Below, piece after piece: positions 1-7,459 of a DNA stretch of 12,076 nt. The stretch lies in contig NZ_FR892802.1 in NCBI RefSeq assembly GCF_000434895.1, forward strand, positions 1-12,076. The letters run 5' to 3'. Positions within the stretch are counted from its first letter, which is position 1; each line of letters starts with the position of its first letter. Both the position numbers and the translations under genes were made by a program. Under the pieces are notes generated by a model, which worked only from the letters and a program-made list of their open reading frames with translations, did not search any database and was not told the origin of the DNA. This stretch comes from Phascolarctobacterium succinatutens CAG:287 (GTDB lineage Bacteria; Bacillota; Negativicutes; Acidaminococcales; Acidaminococcaceae).

Positions 1-176
1 CTGGTGTACTCAGGCTCAAGCGTCTTTTCTGCCTCCAGATAGTTGATATCGGCAATTTCTATCTGCAGAAGCTCCTCCAGCAGGTGCTTGCAGATGCGCT
101 TGCGCGACATAACCTTCTTGAAGATGAAGTCGCTTTGGATTGTCAGGTTTGCAAATTTTGTTGCCAGGTCTTGCAT
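1..176 (-). CDS. Rpn/PDDEXK-type nuclease (putative transposase family), 5' part only
   Basis: The minus strand from the ATG at 176 stays open to the window edge and gives 58 residues, beginning MQDLATKFANLTIQSDFIFKK. The pattern of an N-terminal L-T-x-x-x-D-F-x-F-K-K-V-M followed by a short helix (CKHLLEELLQIEI) and Y-L-E-x-E-K-T resembles the N-terminus of the Rpn-family/PDDEXK_2 proteins, often annotated as recombination-promoting nuclease or putative transposase. The catalytic PD-(D/E)xK residues would lie beyond the edge and cannot be checked. A good Shine-Dalgarno site (AAGGAG, 189-184 on the minus strand) sits 7 bases before the ATG and supports this start. The gene diverges from addBA. 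Family members are accessory nucleases linked to DNA mobility or recombination; the role here is inferred from resemblance only. Confidence 0.75.
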   Translation of the reverse strand, partial: MQDLATKFANLTIQSDFIFKKVMSRKRICKHLLEELLQIEIADINYLEAEKTLEPEYT

Positions 177-240
177 GGTTTCTCTCCTTTCATTTTAACA
201 CATGCGAATAAAAAAATACATAAGCAGTTTTTTGATGCTA

Positions 241-297
241 AAAACAAAAAAGAGTAGTACGCTGACGATTAAAAAATCGTCAGTTTGTACTACTCTT
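241..297 (-). terminator. Intrinsic terminator or attenuator upstream of the minus-strand nuclease gene
   Basis: Arms 250-260 and 287-297 pair perfectly (11 bp), and inner arms 262-270 and 275-283 pair perfectly (9 bp) around a 4-base loop, with a small internal bulge (1 against 3 bases). Read on the minus strand the stem is followed directly by a T-rich run (TTTTTTGTTTTT). On the + strand there is no T run after the stem, so it works only in the minus direction. It lies about 65 bp before the nuclease ATG and no complete gene precedes it on that strand. It therefore either attenuates the nuclease transcript or ends a small RNA. Confidence 0.75.
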
Positions 298-331
298 AGA
301 ATGTACCAGATAAATGGCCTTGCTTAAGCTT

Positions 332-354
332 CTGCAGCTAAAGTGGAGCTGCAG
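332..354. repeat. Perfect 8-bp inverted repeat (hairpin)
   Basis: CTGCAGCT at 332-339 and AGCTGCAG at 347-354 are exact reverse complements around a 7-base loop. The hairpin lies inside the candidate minus-strand leader, upstream of the terminator at 241-297, and would be an internal stem of that RNA. It has no T run on either side, so it is not itself a terminator. Confidence 0.6.
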
Positions 355-435
355 GATATACTGCTTATTTTCTTGTCCGTAGGTAAGGTAGCTGGAAGCG
401 TAATGTTACCTGCAGTTTTGTAAGAACATACTTTA

Positions 436-464
436 AGTTTAATTGAAGCGGAGAGAAAAGTCAA
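436..464 (-). promoter_or_regulatory. Candidate minus-strand promoter for the nuclease leader or small RNA
   Basis: On the minus strand TTGACT (464-459) is separated by 17 bases from TAAACT (441-436), which matches the -10 consensus at four of six positions. Transcription would begin near 429 and reach the terminator at about 241 after roughly 190 nt. This is the best-spaced promoter-like pair found upstream of the nuclease gene, but the -10 element is weak. Confidence 0.35.
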
Positions 465-541
465 GTGAGGAGAGAAGAGGTTACTGTTCCTTTTTTCCTA
501 AAAGTTTGTTCCTCAAATAGACAATCTTTGACAGTCTCTTA

Positions 542-550
542 TGGTATAAT
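542..550 (+). promoter_or_regulatory. Extended -10 promoter for addBA
   Basis: TGGTATAAT at 542-550 is a perfect extended -10 element (TG, one base, TATAAT). A perfect TTGACA lies at 528-533 but is only 11 bases upstream, too close to act as its -35 box, so the extended -10 probably carries recognition. The expected start site is near 557, leaving a leader of about 58 nt before the addB ATG. A second ATGGTATA copy follows at 553-560. Confidence 0.5.
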
Positions 551-614
551 AAATGGTATAGAGATTTTATCAAGATTACTTGAAGCATTAGAGAAGTAAA
601 AGAAGGAGATTGTT

Positions 615-3600
615 ATGGCAAAGTTGATTTATGTACCTCTCGGCTGCAGCTTGCGACTGCAGCTGGCAGAGGAGCTTTCGCAGCAGCCGTTGGACGAAGG
701 TGTGCTGGTGCTGCCGAACCGCCTGCTGATGGACGAGGTACGCCGCAATTACCCTAATGTTGGAACCATGGGCATGGACACCTTGGCCAGCAAGCTGATG
801 AATATCAACGGCGGTACCGATTACAAGGAATTGAGCCGTCGCAGTCAGGAGCTGATTGTGCAGGATATTATTGACTACATGATGGAAAACAAGCAGCTTA
901 CTGGTATGACTACGCACAAGCAGCTGGAATATTTCGGCTCGCTGGCGCATAAAACAGGCTTTGTGAAGGCCATGACCTCGCTCGTAAGCCAGCTGTCGCG
1001 CTGCGGTGCCACTAAGGACGATATCTACGGCCAAATCCAAAAATCCTTTGAGGAGGATGAGCTGAAGGGAAAGGATTTGGGCGTCTGCAATTTTTATCTG
1101 CTTTATCGTCAATATCTGGAAAACAATAACTGGTACGACCTGGAGGGCAAGTATCGTTTGGCTATGGAAATGTTGCAGAAGCAGGATTGCAAAATCCCTT
1201 GGAAGCATATCTATATCTGCGATTTCTTCAGCCTTGACCAGGTGCAGATAAACTTTTTGCAGGCTTTGGCAAAGCATGTGGATGATCTGGTAATCAGCAT
1301 GAGCTATGAGGGACGCAGAGTAAGCTCCGACGAAAAGGCGAAGTATGAATCAATTACCAAGTTTATGCGCGCGAGCACGAACACCGTCAACGCGCTCAAA
1401 ATTCTTGGTGCGACTGTTGCAAGCCTTGCGGCAGAGGAATTGGGACAAGCTCCGGCAGGCGTTGCTATGCGGCAGCTGCGTCACTTGGGGCATGCGCCTG
1501 CGCCTGTACCTGCGGAGGGTGTGGAAAGCTACTGCTTTGCCTCCGATGAGCAGGAGATGCGCTGGGTGCTGAAGCGAATCAAGCAACAGCTGGCGCATGA
1601 AAAGTGCGCTGCCAATCGCATTGTTGTTGCCGTGCGCGACTTTTCCTTATACAGCGGCTTGCGCCAGCTGGCGGATGAATACGGTGTGCCGGTGAGCCTG
1701 CCGCAGACAACTGCGCTGGTGTCGCAGCCGTTGGCTGTTATGCTGCGCCTGCTGCTTACTGCCGCAGGCAGGGGACGTGAGGCGGCAGCGGCCTATCTGG
1801 AGCTGCTGAGCTGCGAGCTTTTGCGTCTGTTCTTTGATGTGGATGTGGAAACGGCAAGCAGCCTGCGCACGCAAACGTATTTCAAAACACGTCAGGAGGC
1901 TATGCAGAAAGCACACGAGCTGCTGGGCGATGCAACGGAGCTGTGGCAGCAGCTGGATGCTTTTATAGAAAGCACTAAGGCGGAGGCTACCATCAGCGAA
2001 TATGCCGGGCAGCTGACGCAGCTTGTGCAATCGCTGCCATTGGAGGAACGTTTGGGAAGTTTGCATAAGCAGGGAGTAGCTATTGACTTTATGCTGGCCT
2101 GTCTGCGCAGCAAGGATGCTGTGCTGAAGGCTGTGCAGCAGCTTGTGCGTGATTACGAGGTGGCGAAAAACAGTGACTGCAAGCTGACGCTGAGCCAATG
2201 GAACAGCCTGCTGCAGGAGGCCTTGGGGCAGGTGCAGCTTACTCTGCGCTTCGGCCGCAGGGACGGCGTACTCTTTACGGAGGTTGGCAACGTACAGGGC
2301 CTGAGCTTTGACAGCGTGTATATTATGGGCCTGCGCGAGGGCGAATTCCCGCAGGCTAAAAACGAAAACTGGATTTATAACGATACGGAGCGCAAGCAGC
2401 TGGCGGACGCAGGCTATGATTTGCCCACGGTTGGCTCTTCCTTTGATGAGGATGCCTATTTCTTTGCTCAGGCTGTGTGTGCGGCGCAAAAGGAGCTTAT
2501 CCTCACCTGGCATGAGGATGTGGGCGAAAGCTTGGCCAGCAGCTATCTGGAGGAAATCTGGAAGCTGTTTTTGCAGCCGGGAAGTGAGGAAAAGCGTCTG
2601 GACAAGGACTATGTGAAATCGCAGACGCTGCCTGATTTCGGCGTTGCTTCGGCGGAGGAGGCGTACAGCGACAAGCGCTTTGCTGCTGCGGTTTTGCCGA
2701 AAATAGCAGAGCTCAGCGGGCAAAAGGCTCCCTCTGCGGAGCAGCAGCTGGCAGCCAAAGCGGATATTCTGCGTAAGGCACAGCAGCCGGAATATAACGG
2801 CGATTTGCAAAATTCCCTGTCGACGAAGCTGCTGCGTAAGCAAATCGGCAGCCGTTTCAGTGCGAGCAGGCTGGAGGCTTACGCTGCCTGTCCCTTCCGC
2901 TTTTTGGCGGAGAAGGTGTGGCTGGCGCAGGCGGCGGAGGAAGCGGATGATTTGCTGCAGCCGCGTGATGCCGGTGATATTCTGCACCAGACGCTGAAGA
3001 ATTTTGTCGAGCCTTATCTTGGCAGCAAAATTATCGGCGAAACTATGGCAGACCTGACGGAGGAGCTGGAGGCAGTCTTTGAGGATGTCTGCACCGCTGC
3101 GCGCAATGATTGCAGCAGCACCGTTGCTTCCGTAAACGAGGATATCTGGCAGGTAGAAAAGCAGCGCTTATGGCGTATGCTGGTGCGCTGGCTGCGCTTT
3201 GAATATGCCGACCAGCAGCGTTGGGGCGGCTTTACGCCGCAGGCCGTGGAATGGGATTTCAGCTCTAAAAACGGCAAGCCCTTGTATTTGACGCTCAGTG
3301 ACGGCAGTGATGTATCGCTTATCGGCAGAGTTGACAGAATCGACAGCGACGGCGAGCATGCCTTTATCACGGACTATAAAAGCGGTACTCCTCCCACAGG
3401 CAGTGCTATGGAGCAGGGGCTCGACCTGCAGCTGCCGGTGTATCTGCTGGCGGTGGCGGAGCTTTCCGAGGAGCAGATGGCAGTCAGCGGCGGCTGCTAT
3501 TATTCGCTGAAGGAGGGCAAGCGCAAAAGTACCTTTTTGCTGGAAAGCGTGGGCAACAGCGACTTGCCGTATAAAAAGCCGAAGAACGCCGCAGAGCTGA

Positions 3601-3782
3601 CCTGGGATAGCTTTAAGCAGGAAAAGGAGCAGCTGCTGAAGGATTATATAGAAAGAATTTATGCAGGCGATTTTGCATTGGCAGGCTGCAGGCGCTGCGA
3701 TGTATATTGCCCGTTACACGATATTTGCCGTGTGCAGCTGGTGAGCGGCGACGGCGGACAGGGAGGCGAGAGCGATGAGTAA
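615..3782 (+). CDS. addB: AddB/RexB-type subunit of the AddAB helicase-nuclease
   Basis: This 1055-residue protein is the second nuclease subunit of the AddAB (RexAB) complex, which unwinds and trims DNA ends for RecA loading. The C-terminal RecB-family nuclease domain is clear: GDILH near 780, GRVDRID with D907, ITDYKSG with D920 and K922, then LDLQLPVYLLA. Cysteines C759 (YAACPFRF) and C1025, C1028, C1032, C1038 are candidate ligands for the iron-sulfur staple known in Bacillus AddB. The inactive helicase-like part fits VGNVQGLSFDSVYIMGLREG around 560. Bacillus AddB begins with a Walker A loop; here residues 8-17 (PLGCSLRLQL) lack GKT, as in RexB. The start is set by AAGGAG at 603-608, 6 bases before the ATG. 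The stop overlaps addA by 8 bp, implying coupled translation. Confidence 0.92.
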   Translation: MAKLIYVPLGCSLRLQLAEELSQQPLDEGVLVLPNRLLMDEVRRNYPNVGTMGMDTLASKLMNINGGTDYKELSRRSQELIVQDIIDYMMENKQLTGMTTHKQLEYFGSLAHKTGFVKAMTSLVSQLSRCGATKDDIYGQIQKSFEEDELKGKDLGVCNFYLLYRQYLENNNWYDLEGKYRLAMEMLQKQDCKIPWKHIYICDFFSLDQVQINFLQALAKHVDDLVISMSYEGRRVSSDEKAKYESITKFMRASTNTVNALKILGATVASLAAEELGQAPAGVAMRQLRHLGHAPAPVPAEGVESYCFASDEQEMRWVLKRIKQQLAHEKCAANRIVVAVRDFSLYSGLRQLADEYGVPVSLPQTTALVSQPLAVMLRLLLTAAGRGREAAAAYLELLSCELLRLFFDVDVETASSLRTQTYFKTRQEAMQKAHELLGDATELWQQLDAFIESTKAEATISEYAGQLTQLVQSLPLEERLGSLHKQGVAIDFMLACLRSKDAVLKAVQQLVRDYEVAKNSDCKLTLSQWNSLLQEALGQVQLTLRFGRRDGVLFTEVGNVQGLSFDSVYIMGLREGEFPQAKNENWIYNDTERKQLADAGYDLPTVGSSFDEDAYFFAQAVCAAQKELILTWHEDVGESLASSYLEEIWKLFLQPGSEEKRLDKDYVKSQTLPDFGVASAEEAYSDKRFAAAVLPKIAELSGQKAPSAEQQLAAKADILRKAQQPEYNGDLQNSLSTKLLRKQIGSRFSASRLEAYAACPFRFLAEKVWLAQAAEEADDLLQPRDAGDILHQTLKNFVEPYLGSKIIGETMADLTEELEAVFEDVCTAARNDCSSTVASVNEDIWQVEKQRLWRMLVRWLRFEYADQQRWGGFTPQAVEWDFSSKNGKPLYLTLSDGSDVSLIGRVDRIDSDGEHAFITDYKSGTPPTGSAMEQGLDLQLPVYLLAVAELSEEQMAVSGGCYYSLKEGKRKSTFLLESVGNSDLPYKKPKNAAELTWDSFKQEKEQLLKDYIERIYAGDFALAGCRRCDVYCPLHDICRVQLVSGDGGQGGESDE

Positions 3783-6700
3783 GAATCCTACACCGGAGCA
3801 GGCTTTGGCGATAAATACGATTAAAAGCAATGTTTCGCTGCTCGCCGGTGCCGGCAGCGGTAAAACCTATGTACTGATGAAGCGCTTTGTGCAAATTCTG
3901 CGCGCGGATTTGAGCGTTAATCCCACGAATATTGTGGCGATAACCTTTACGCGCAAGGCTGCCGACGAAATCAAGGGACGTGTGCGTCAGGCTGTCAGCG
4001 AATGCGTGGAGCAGGCGCAGAATGATTTGGAAAGACTGCGCTGGCAGGAGCATCTGCAGAAGGTGGAGAGCGCGCCGATAAGTACGATTCACAGCCTGTG
4101 CAGCCGTATTTTGAGAGATAACCCGGTAGAAACACAGCTTGATCCGGAATTTACGATTTTGGAGGATTTTGAAGCGCAGGATTTTTTTAAAGAAACGCTG
4201 CAGCAATATTTACGCAAAAATATCAAGGAAAACGCTGCCCTGCGCAGGTTGGTGCAAACCTACGGCGTTAACAGCTTTGTAAATCAGGTTACGGCGCTGG
4301 GGGACAAGCTCTCGGAGCTGGTGCGTGACGATAATCTGGCAGAGCCTTATCTTAAGGCGAAGGAAGAACTGCCGGCCCTGCAGCAAAAGCTGTTTGCTGC
4401 TGTGCGCGAGGTAATCGAAGCGCGTGAGGCTTTGGGGGCAAAGACCAAGGGACGCCAGACCTTGACGGAGGCAGCAGGATTACTGGACGAAATGCAAAAG
4501 CAGCTGCTGGCGCCGGAGCCGGACTGCTCACTGCTGGATGCGTCTGGCGTTGTTAAGGTTAGCGGCAAGGCGTTGGCAGCGGAGCTGACTAATTTAAAAA
4601 ATCTGCGTCAGGAGCTGAACAATGTACTTTTGAACGCAAAGGGCTGCGATTTGGTGCAGGATTGGCTTGCCGTGCTGCAGGAGTTTTATGCCTGCCTGAG
4701 CGCACGCAAGCAGGAAAATAATGTCCTGTTTAATGATGATTTGGATTTGCTGGCCATCGAGCATTTGCAGAAGAATGAGGCGCTGCGGCAAAAGTATCAG
4801 GAGCGCTATAAATATATTATGGTAGATGAGTTTCAGGACACCAATGAGCGCCAGCGTCAGCTGATTTATCTGCTCTGCGGTAACAAGCTGGACGGCAAGA
4901 ACAATCTTTTTATCGTCGGTGACGTGAAGCAGTCTATTTATCGTTTCCGTCATGCGGATGTCAGCGTCTTTAATAGGGTAAAAGAGGATATCGCGCAGAA
5001 TGCGGGCAAAAACCTTGGCATGAAAACCAACTTCCGCAGTACGCAAAGCATTGTCGAAAGCTGCAATACCGCCTTTTGTCAGCTGATGGATTTGCCGAAG
5101 GAGGAAATCTGCCTAGAGCATCACGAGGGTGCTAACACCGGCGGCGCTAAGGTTTGCCTGCTGCAGGTGCCGTATAAATCCAAGGATGATGACCTGGGCG
5201 CTAAAGAGGATAAATGGCAGAAGGAGGCAGAGGCAATCGCCGCCTATCTGCAGCAGGAGCTGCCTAAGGTTGAGCAGCAGCTCAGGCCGGGAGCAAGCAA
5301 GGCTATTTTGCTGCGCGCAATGACGCACTGCGAAATTTTGCGGCAGACGCTGCAGGGCTACGGCATAAATTGCGTAGTAGTTAAGGGCAAGGGCTTTTAT
5401 GAGCAGCAGGAGGTTCTGGATATTCTGAATCTGCTGGCTGCACTGCACAACCGTTACGCAAGCCTGGAGCTGGCAGGTGCTTTGCGCTCCAACTATTTCG
5501 GTTTGGATGATGCAACGCTGACGCAGCTCTTTTGGCAGACCGAAAATGATAAACCGCTGTGGGATGTACTGCAGGCTGTCGGCAGCGGTGAGCTGCAGCT
5601 GAACCTGCCGCCGGAGCAGCAGGCGCTGGCTATGCAGGCTGCCGAACGCTTACGCAGCCTACGTCAGGCAGCAGCGCTGATGGCACTGCCGGAGCTGTTC
5701 GCACAGCTTTGGGACGAGCTGAAGCCGGAATTCGTTCTGTCGCAGCAGGAAAACGGCCCGAGCAAGCTGGCCAACGTCAAAAAGCTGCGCCGCCTGGCAC
5801 AGCAGTATTGCCAAACGAAGCAGGCTTCGCTGGCGGAATGGCTGCAAAACGTTAAGGATTTGCGTGCAAGCAGCAGCAAGGAGCCTGCCGCTACCGTGCA
5901 GGCCGATGATGCCTTGCAGATTATGACGATACATAATTCCAAAGGCTTGGAATTCGATCTGGTTATTTTACCGCAGCTAGATAAGTCAGTGAAGGGCGAT
6001 ACCGCTTCTATCAAGTATTTGCCCGGCAAGGAAGGCGAGCAGGGGCTTTTGGGCATCAAGGTGCCCGATAAGGAAATGCAGCTGCAAAACAGCGGCGTGT
6101 ACGAGCAGGCGAAGGCGCGCGACAGTGAGCTGGAAGAAGAAGAAAGCAGACGTCTGCTTTATGTTGCTATGACGCGTGCCAAAAAGCAGCTTTTAATGGT
6201 CGGTACGGTGGCGGAAGAAAAGCTGCCGGAGGCTGTTATCGGCCTGCCTTCCGCTAAGGGCTGGTGGCAGCAGCTGCAGGCAGTATACGAGGCTGACTGG
6301 GAAAAGCAGGAAAGCAGCTGTCCTTGGGTACGCCTTTTGTGTGCCGATGCTTTGAGCCCGGCTGTTGCGCAGCAGGGAGAGCAGCAGCAACTGGTGCTGG
6401 AACCGTTGGCCTTGGCACCGCTGCCTGCCTACGCAGCCTGCGGCCGTACCTGCTTTACCGCAAGTGCGCTGCAGACGTATCTGCATTGTCAGCGTCAATA
6501 TTACTACCAGCAGGTTTTGGCAGTACCTGAGCTGGAGCAGACAGTTTCCGGCGAGCAGGCGCACGAGCTGCCTGCTAGTGTAACCGGCAGTATTGTGCAC
6601 AAAGCGCTGGAGCTGTATAATGGCTATAATGAGGAGGCTGTTTTTACCATTGCGCTGGATGAATTTGCTCCCGGCGCTGCGGCAACACAGGCCAAGAGTA

Positions 6701-7164
6701 TGTTTGATGCTTATATTGTCAGCGATTTGTATAAAGCATTGCCCAAAAAGCAGAAGCGTGAATTAGAATTTGTACAGCCTCTGCAGCAGGAGCTGGCGGC
6801 TGAGGGCGTAATCGATTTGCTGGCTTTTGACGAAGATGATAATATGATTATAGTGGACTATAAAACAGGTACGCCGCCGGAGCCTGACGAGGTGAAGCTG
6901 GGCTATGCTTATCAGCTGGCACTGTATAAGGATGCTGCGGAAAAGCTGTACCCCGGCAAAAAAGTTGTGCGCGCTGAGCTGCACTTTCTGCAGAACATGA
7001 GCGTCTGGCAGCTGCCGTTGGATAAATCGTACCTGCAGGAGGCAGTAGAGCTGTGCGAGGAAATCAGCGGCAAGGGCGAGGAGAACGATTTCGCCTGCAT
7101 CTGCAATGACAGCTGTGCTTACTGTCACTATGCATATCTGTGTCCGCAAAAAAATAAAGAATAG
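3775..7164 (+). CDS. addA: AddA helicase-nuclease subunit (UvrD/Rep-type SF1A)
   Basis: The protein (1129 residues, slightly shorter than Bacillus AddA) is the motor subunit of AddAB, a 3'-5' helicase with a C-terminal nuclease. All helicase motifs are visible: Q motif PTPEQ (5-9), Walker A GAGSGKT (25-31), TFTRKAADEIKGR, STIHSLCSRIL, Walker B MVDEFQDT near 349-357, VGDVKQSIYRFR near 380, NFRSTQSIV, TIHNSKGLEFD near 718, and LLYVAMTRAKKQL near 794. The nuclease domain has GSIVHKALELY, D1014, VDYKTG (D1028, K1030) and YAYQLALYK. Unusually it also carries C905 (YLHCQRQYYY) and C1114-x2-C1117-x5-C1123, the pattern of an iron-sulfur nuclease, with extra cysteines at 1108 and 1110. Bacillus AddA has no such cluster. 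The ATG overlaps the end of addB by 8 bp and the gene is surely co-transcribed with it. Confidence 0.96.
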   Translation: MSKNPTPEQALAINTIKSNVSLLAGAGSGKTYVLMKRFVQILRADLSVNPTNIVAITFTRKAADEIKGRVRQAVSECVEQAQNDLERLRWQEHLQKVESAPISTIHSLCSRILRDNPVETQLDPEFTILEDFEAQDFFKETLQQYLRKNIKENAALRRLVQTYGVNSFVNQVTALGDKLSELVRDDNLAEPYLKAKEELPALQQKLFAAVREVIEAREALGAKTKGRQTLTEAAGLLDEMQKQLLAPEPDCSLLDASGVVKVSGKALAAELTNLKNLRQELNNVLLNAKGCDLVQDWLAVLQEFYACLSARKQENNVLFNDDLDLLAIEHLQKNEALRQKYQERYKYIMVDEFQDTNERQRQLIYLLCGNKLDGKNNLFIVGDVKQSIYRFRHADVSVFNRVKEDIAQNAGKNLGMKTNFRSTQSIVESCNTAFCQLMDLPKEEICLEHHEGANTGGAKVCLLQVPYKSKDDDLGAKEDKWQKEAEAIAAYLQQELPKVEQQLRPGASKAILLRAMTHCEILRQTLQGYGINCVVVKGKGFYEQQEVLDILNLLAALHNRYASLELAGALRSNYFGLDDATLTQLFWQTENDKPLWDVLQAVGSGELQLNLPPEQQALAMQAAERLRSLRQAAALMALPELFAQLWDELKPEFVLSQQENGPSKLANVKKLRRLAQQYCQTKQASLAEWLQNVKDLRASSSKEPAATVQADDALQIMTIHNSKGLEFDLVILPQLDKSVKGDTASIKYLPGKEGEQGLLGIKVPDKEMQLQNSGVYEQAKARDSELEEEESRRLLYVAMTRAKKQLLMVGTVAEEKLPEAVIGLPSAKGWWQQLQAVYEADWEKQESSCPWVRLLCADALSPAVAQQGEQQQLVLEPLALAPLPAYAACGRTCFTASALQTYLHCQRQYYYQQVLAVPELEQTVSGEQAHELPASVTGSIVHKALELYNGYNEEAVFTIALDEFAPGAAATQAKSMFDAYIVSDLYKALPKKQKRELEFVQPLQQELAAEGVIDLLAFDEDDNMIIVDYKTGTPPEPDEVKLGYAYQLALYKDAAEKLYPGKKVVRAELHFLQNMSVWQLPLDKSYLQEAVELCEEISGKGEENDFACICNDSCAYCHYAYLCPQKNKE

Positions 7165-7172
7165 GTGATGTA

Positions 7173-7376
7173 ATGGAGATTTTTGCTAAATTGGAAGGCT
7201 GGGATTATCTGGCAGCGGCTATGCTGCTGTTTTCCGCCTGGCTGCTGCTAGGCGGTATCGGCCGTCTGCAGAAGAGCGACCCGGAGCGTGTGGATGCGAA
7301 AAAGCTGCGCATCCGTGCCTGCGGTGGTTTGGTTGCGGGTGCTTTGTATCTGGCCTGCCGCTATCTGCAGCTGTAA
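7173..7376 (+). CDS. Small two-helix membrane protein, function unknown
   Basis: This 67-residue frame begins 8 bp after the addA stop, with AGGTG at 7163-7167 (overlapping the addA stop codon) 5 bases before its ATG, so it is probably the last gene of the addBA operon. Residues about 11-30 (LAAAMLLFSAWLLLGGIG) and about 48-65 (ACGGLVAGALYLACRYL) are hydrophobic enough to be membrane helices, joined by a charged loop containing SDPERVDAKKLRIR. There is no signal-peptide cleavage pattern and no motif I recognise. Its link to DNA repair is positional only. The clean ribosome site and codon use like that of its neighbours argue that it is real. Confidence 0.65.
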   Translation: MEIFAKLEGWDYLAAAMLLFSAWLLLGGIGRLQKSDPERVDAKKLRIRACGGLVAGALYLACRYLQL

Positions 7377-7394
7377 TATTGTCGGCAGTTAAAC

Positions 7395-7424
7395 TTGCGC
7401 ACGGCTTTCATTAAGGTATATAAT
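7395..7424 (+). promoter_or_regulatory. Candidate promoter of the PepT-like peptidase gene
   Basis: A perfect TATAAT lies at 7419-7424, with TTGCGC at 7395-7400, 18 bases upstream, as a weak -35 box (three of six consensus bases). It falls in the 83-bp gap before the peptidase ATG and would give a leader of about 30 nt. No terminator with a T run is seen after the preceding small gene, so some readthrough from addBA is possible. Confidence 0.5.
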
Positions 7425-7447
7425 ATGCTTATATCTTAAACTACTAC

Positions 7448-7454
7448 GAGGTGA
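7448..7454 (+). promoter_or_regulatory. Ribosome binding site that fixes the peptidase start
   Basis: GAGGTGA is a near-ideal Shine-Dalgarno site 5 bases before the ATG at 7460. The in-frame GTG at 7451 lies inside this site and cannot be the start. Confidence 0.8.
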
Positions 7455-7459
7455 CTGTA

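Larger units (their letters stand above)
177..614. other. Gene-free divergent intergenic region between the nuclease gene and addB
   Basis: No reading frame with a start, ribosome site and useful length is visible on either strand. The stretch contains, from left to right, the nuclease ribosome site, a minus-strand terminator hairpin, a perfect 8-bp hairpin, a candidate minus-strand promoter, and the addB promoter and ribosome site. It is more AT-rich than the flanking genes. The structured part (about 241-430) has no match I recognise to a T-box, S-box, tmRNA or other known leader. Confidence 0.7.

Noticed and set aside
192..197. TAAAAT with an upstream TG, a possible extended -10 for the minus-strand nuclease gene
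   Set aside because: It lies next to the ribosome site (189-184), so a transcript starting about 7 bases later would lose that site.
528..550. TTGACA and TATAAT read as one -35/-10 promoter for addB
   Set aside because: The spacer is only 11 bases, far below the usual 16-18. The extended -10 alone is the better reading.
1647..2987. A 446-codon open frame on the minus strand inside addB
   Set aside because: It lies opposite conserved AddB coding sequence, has no ribosome site or family motif, and its leucine/glutamine/arginine-rich composition is what the CTG- and CAG-rich sense strand produces on the opposite strand.
7355..7388. CTGCCG and CGGCAG inverted repeat at the end of the small membrane gene, a possible terminator
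   Set aside because: The stem is 6 bp with a 22-base loop and is followed by TTAAAC, with no T run.
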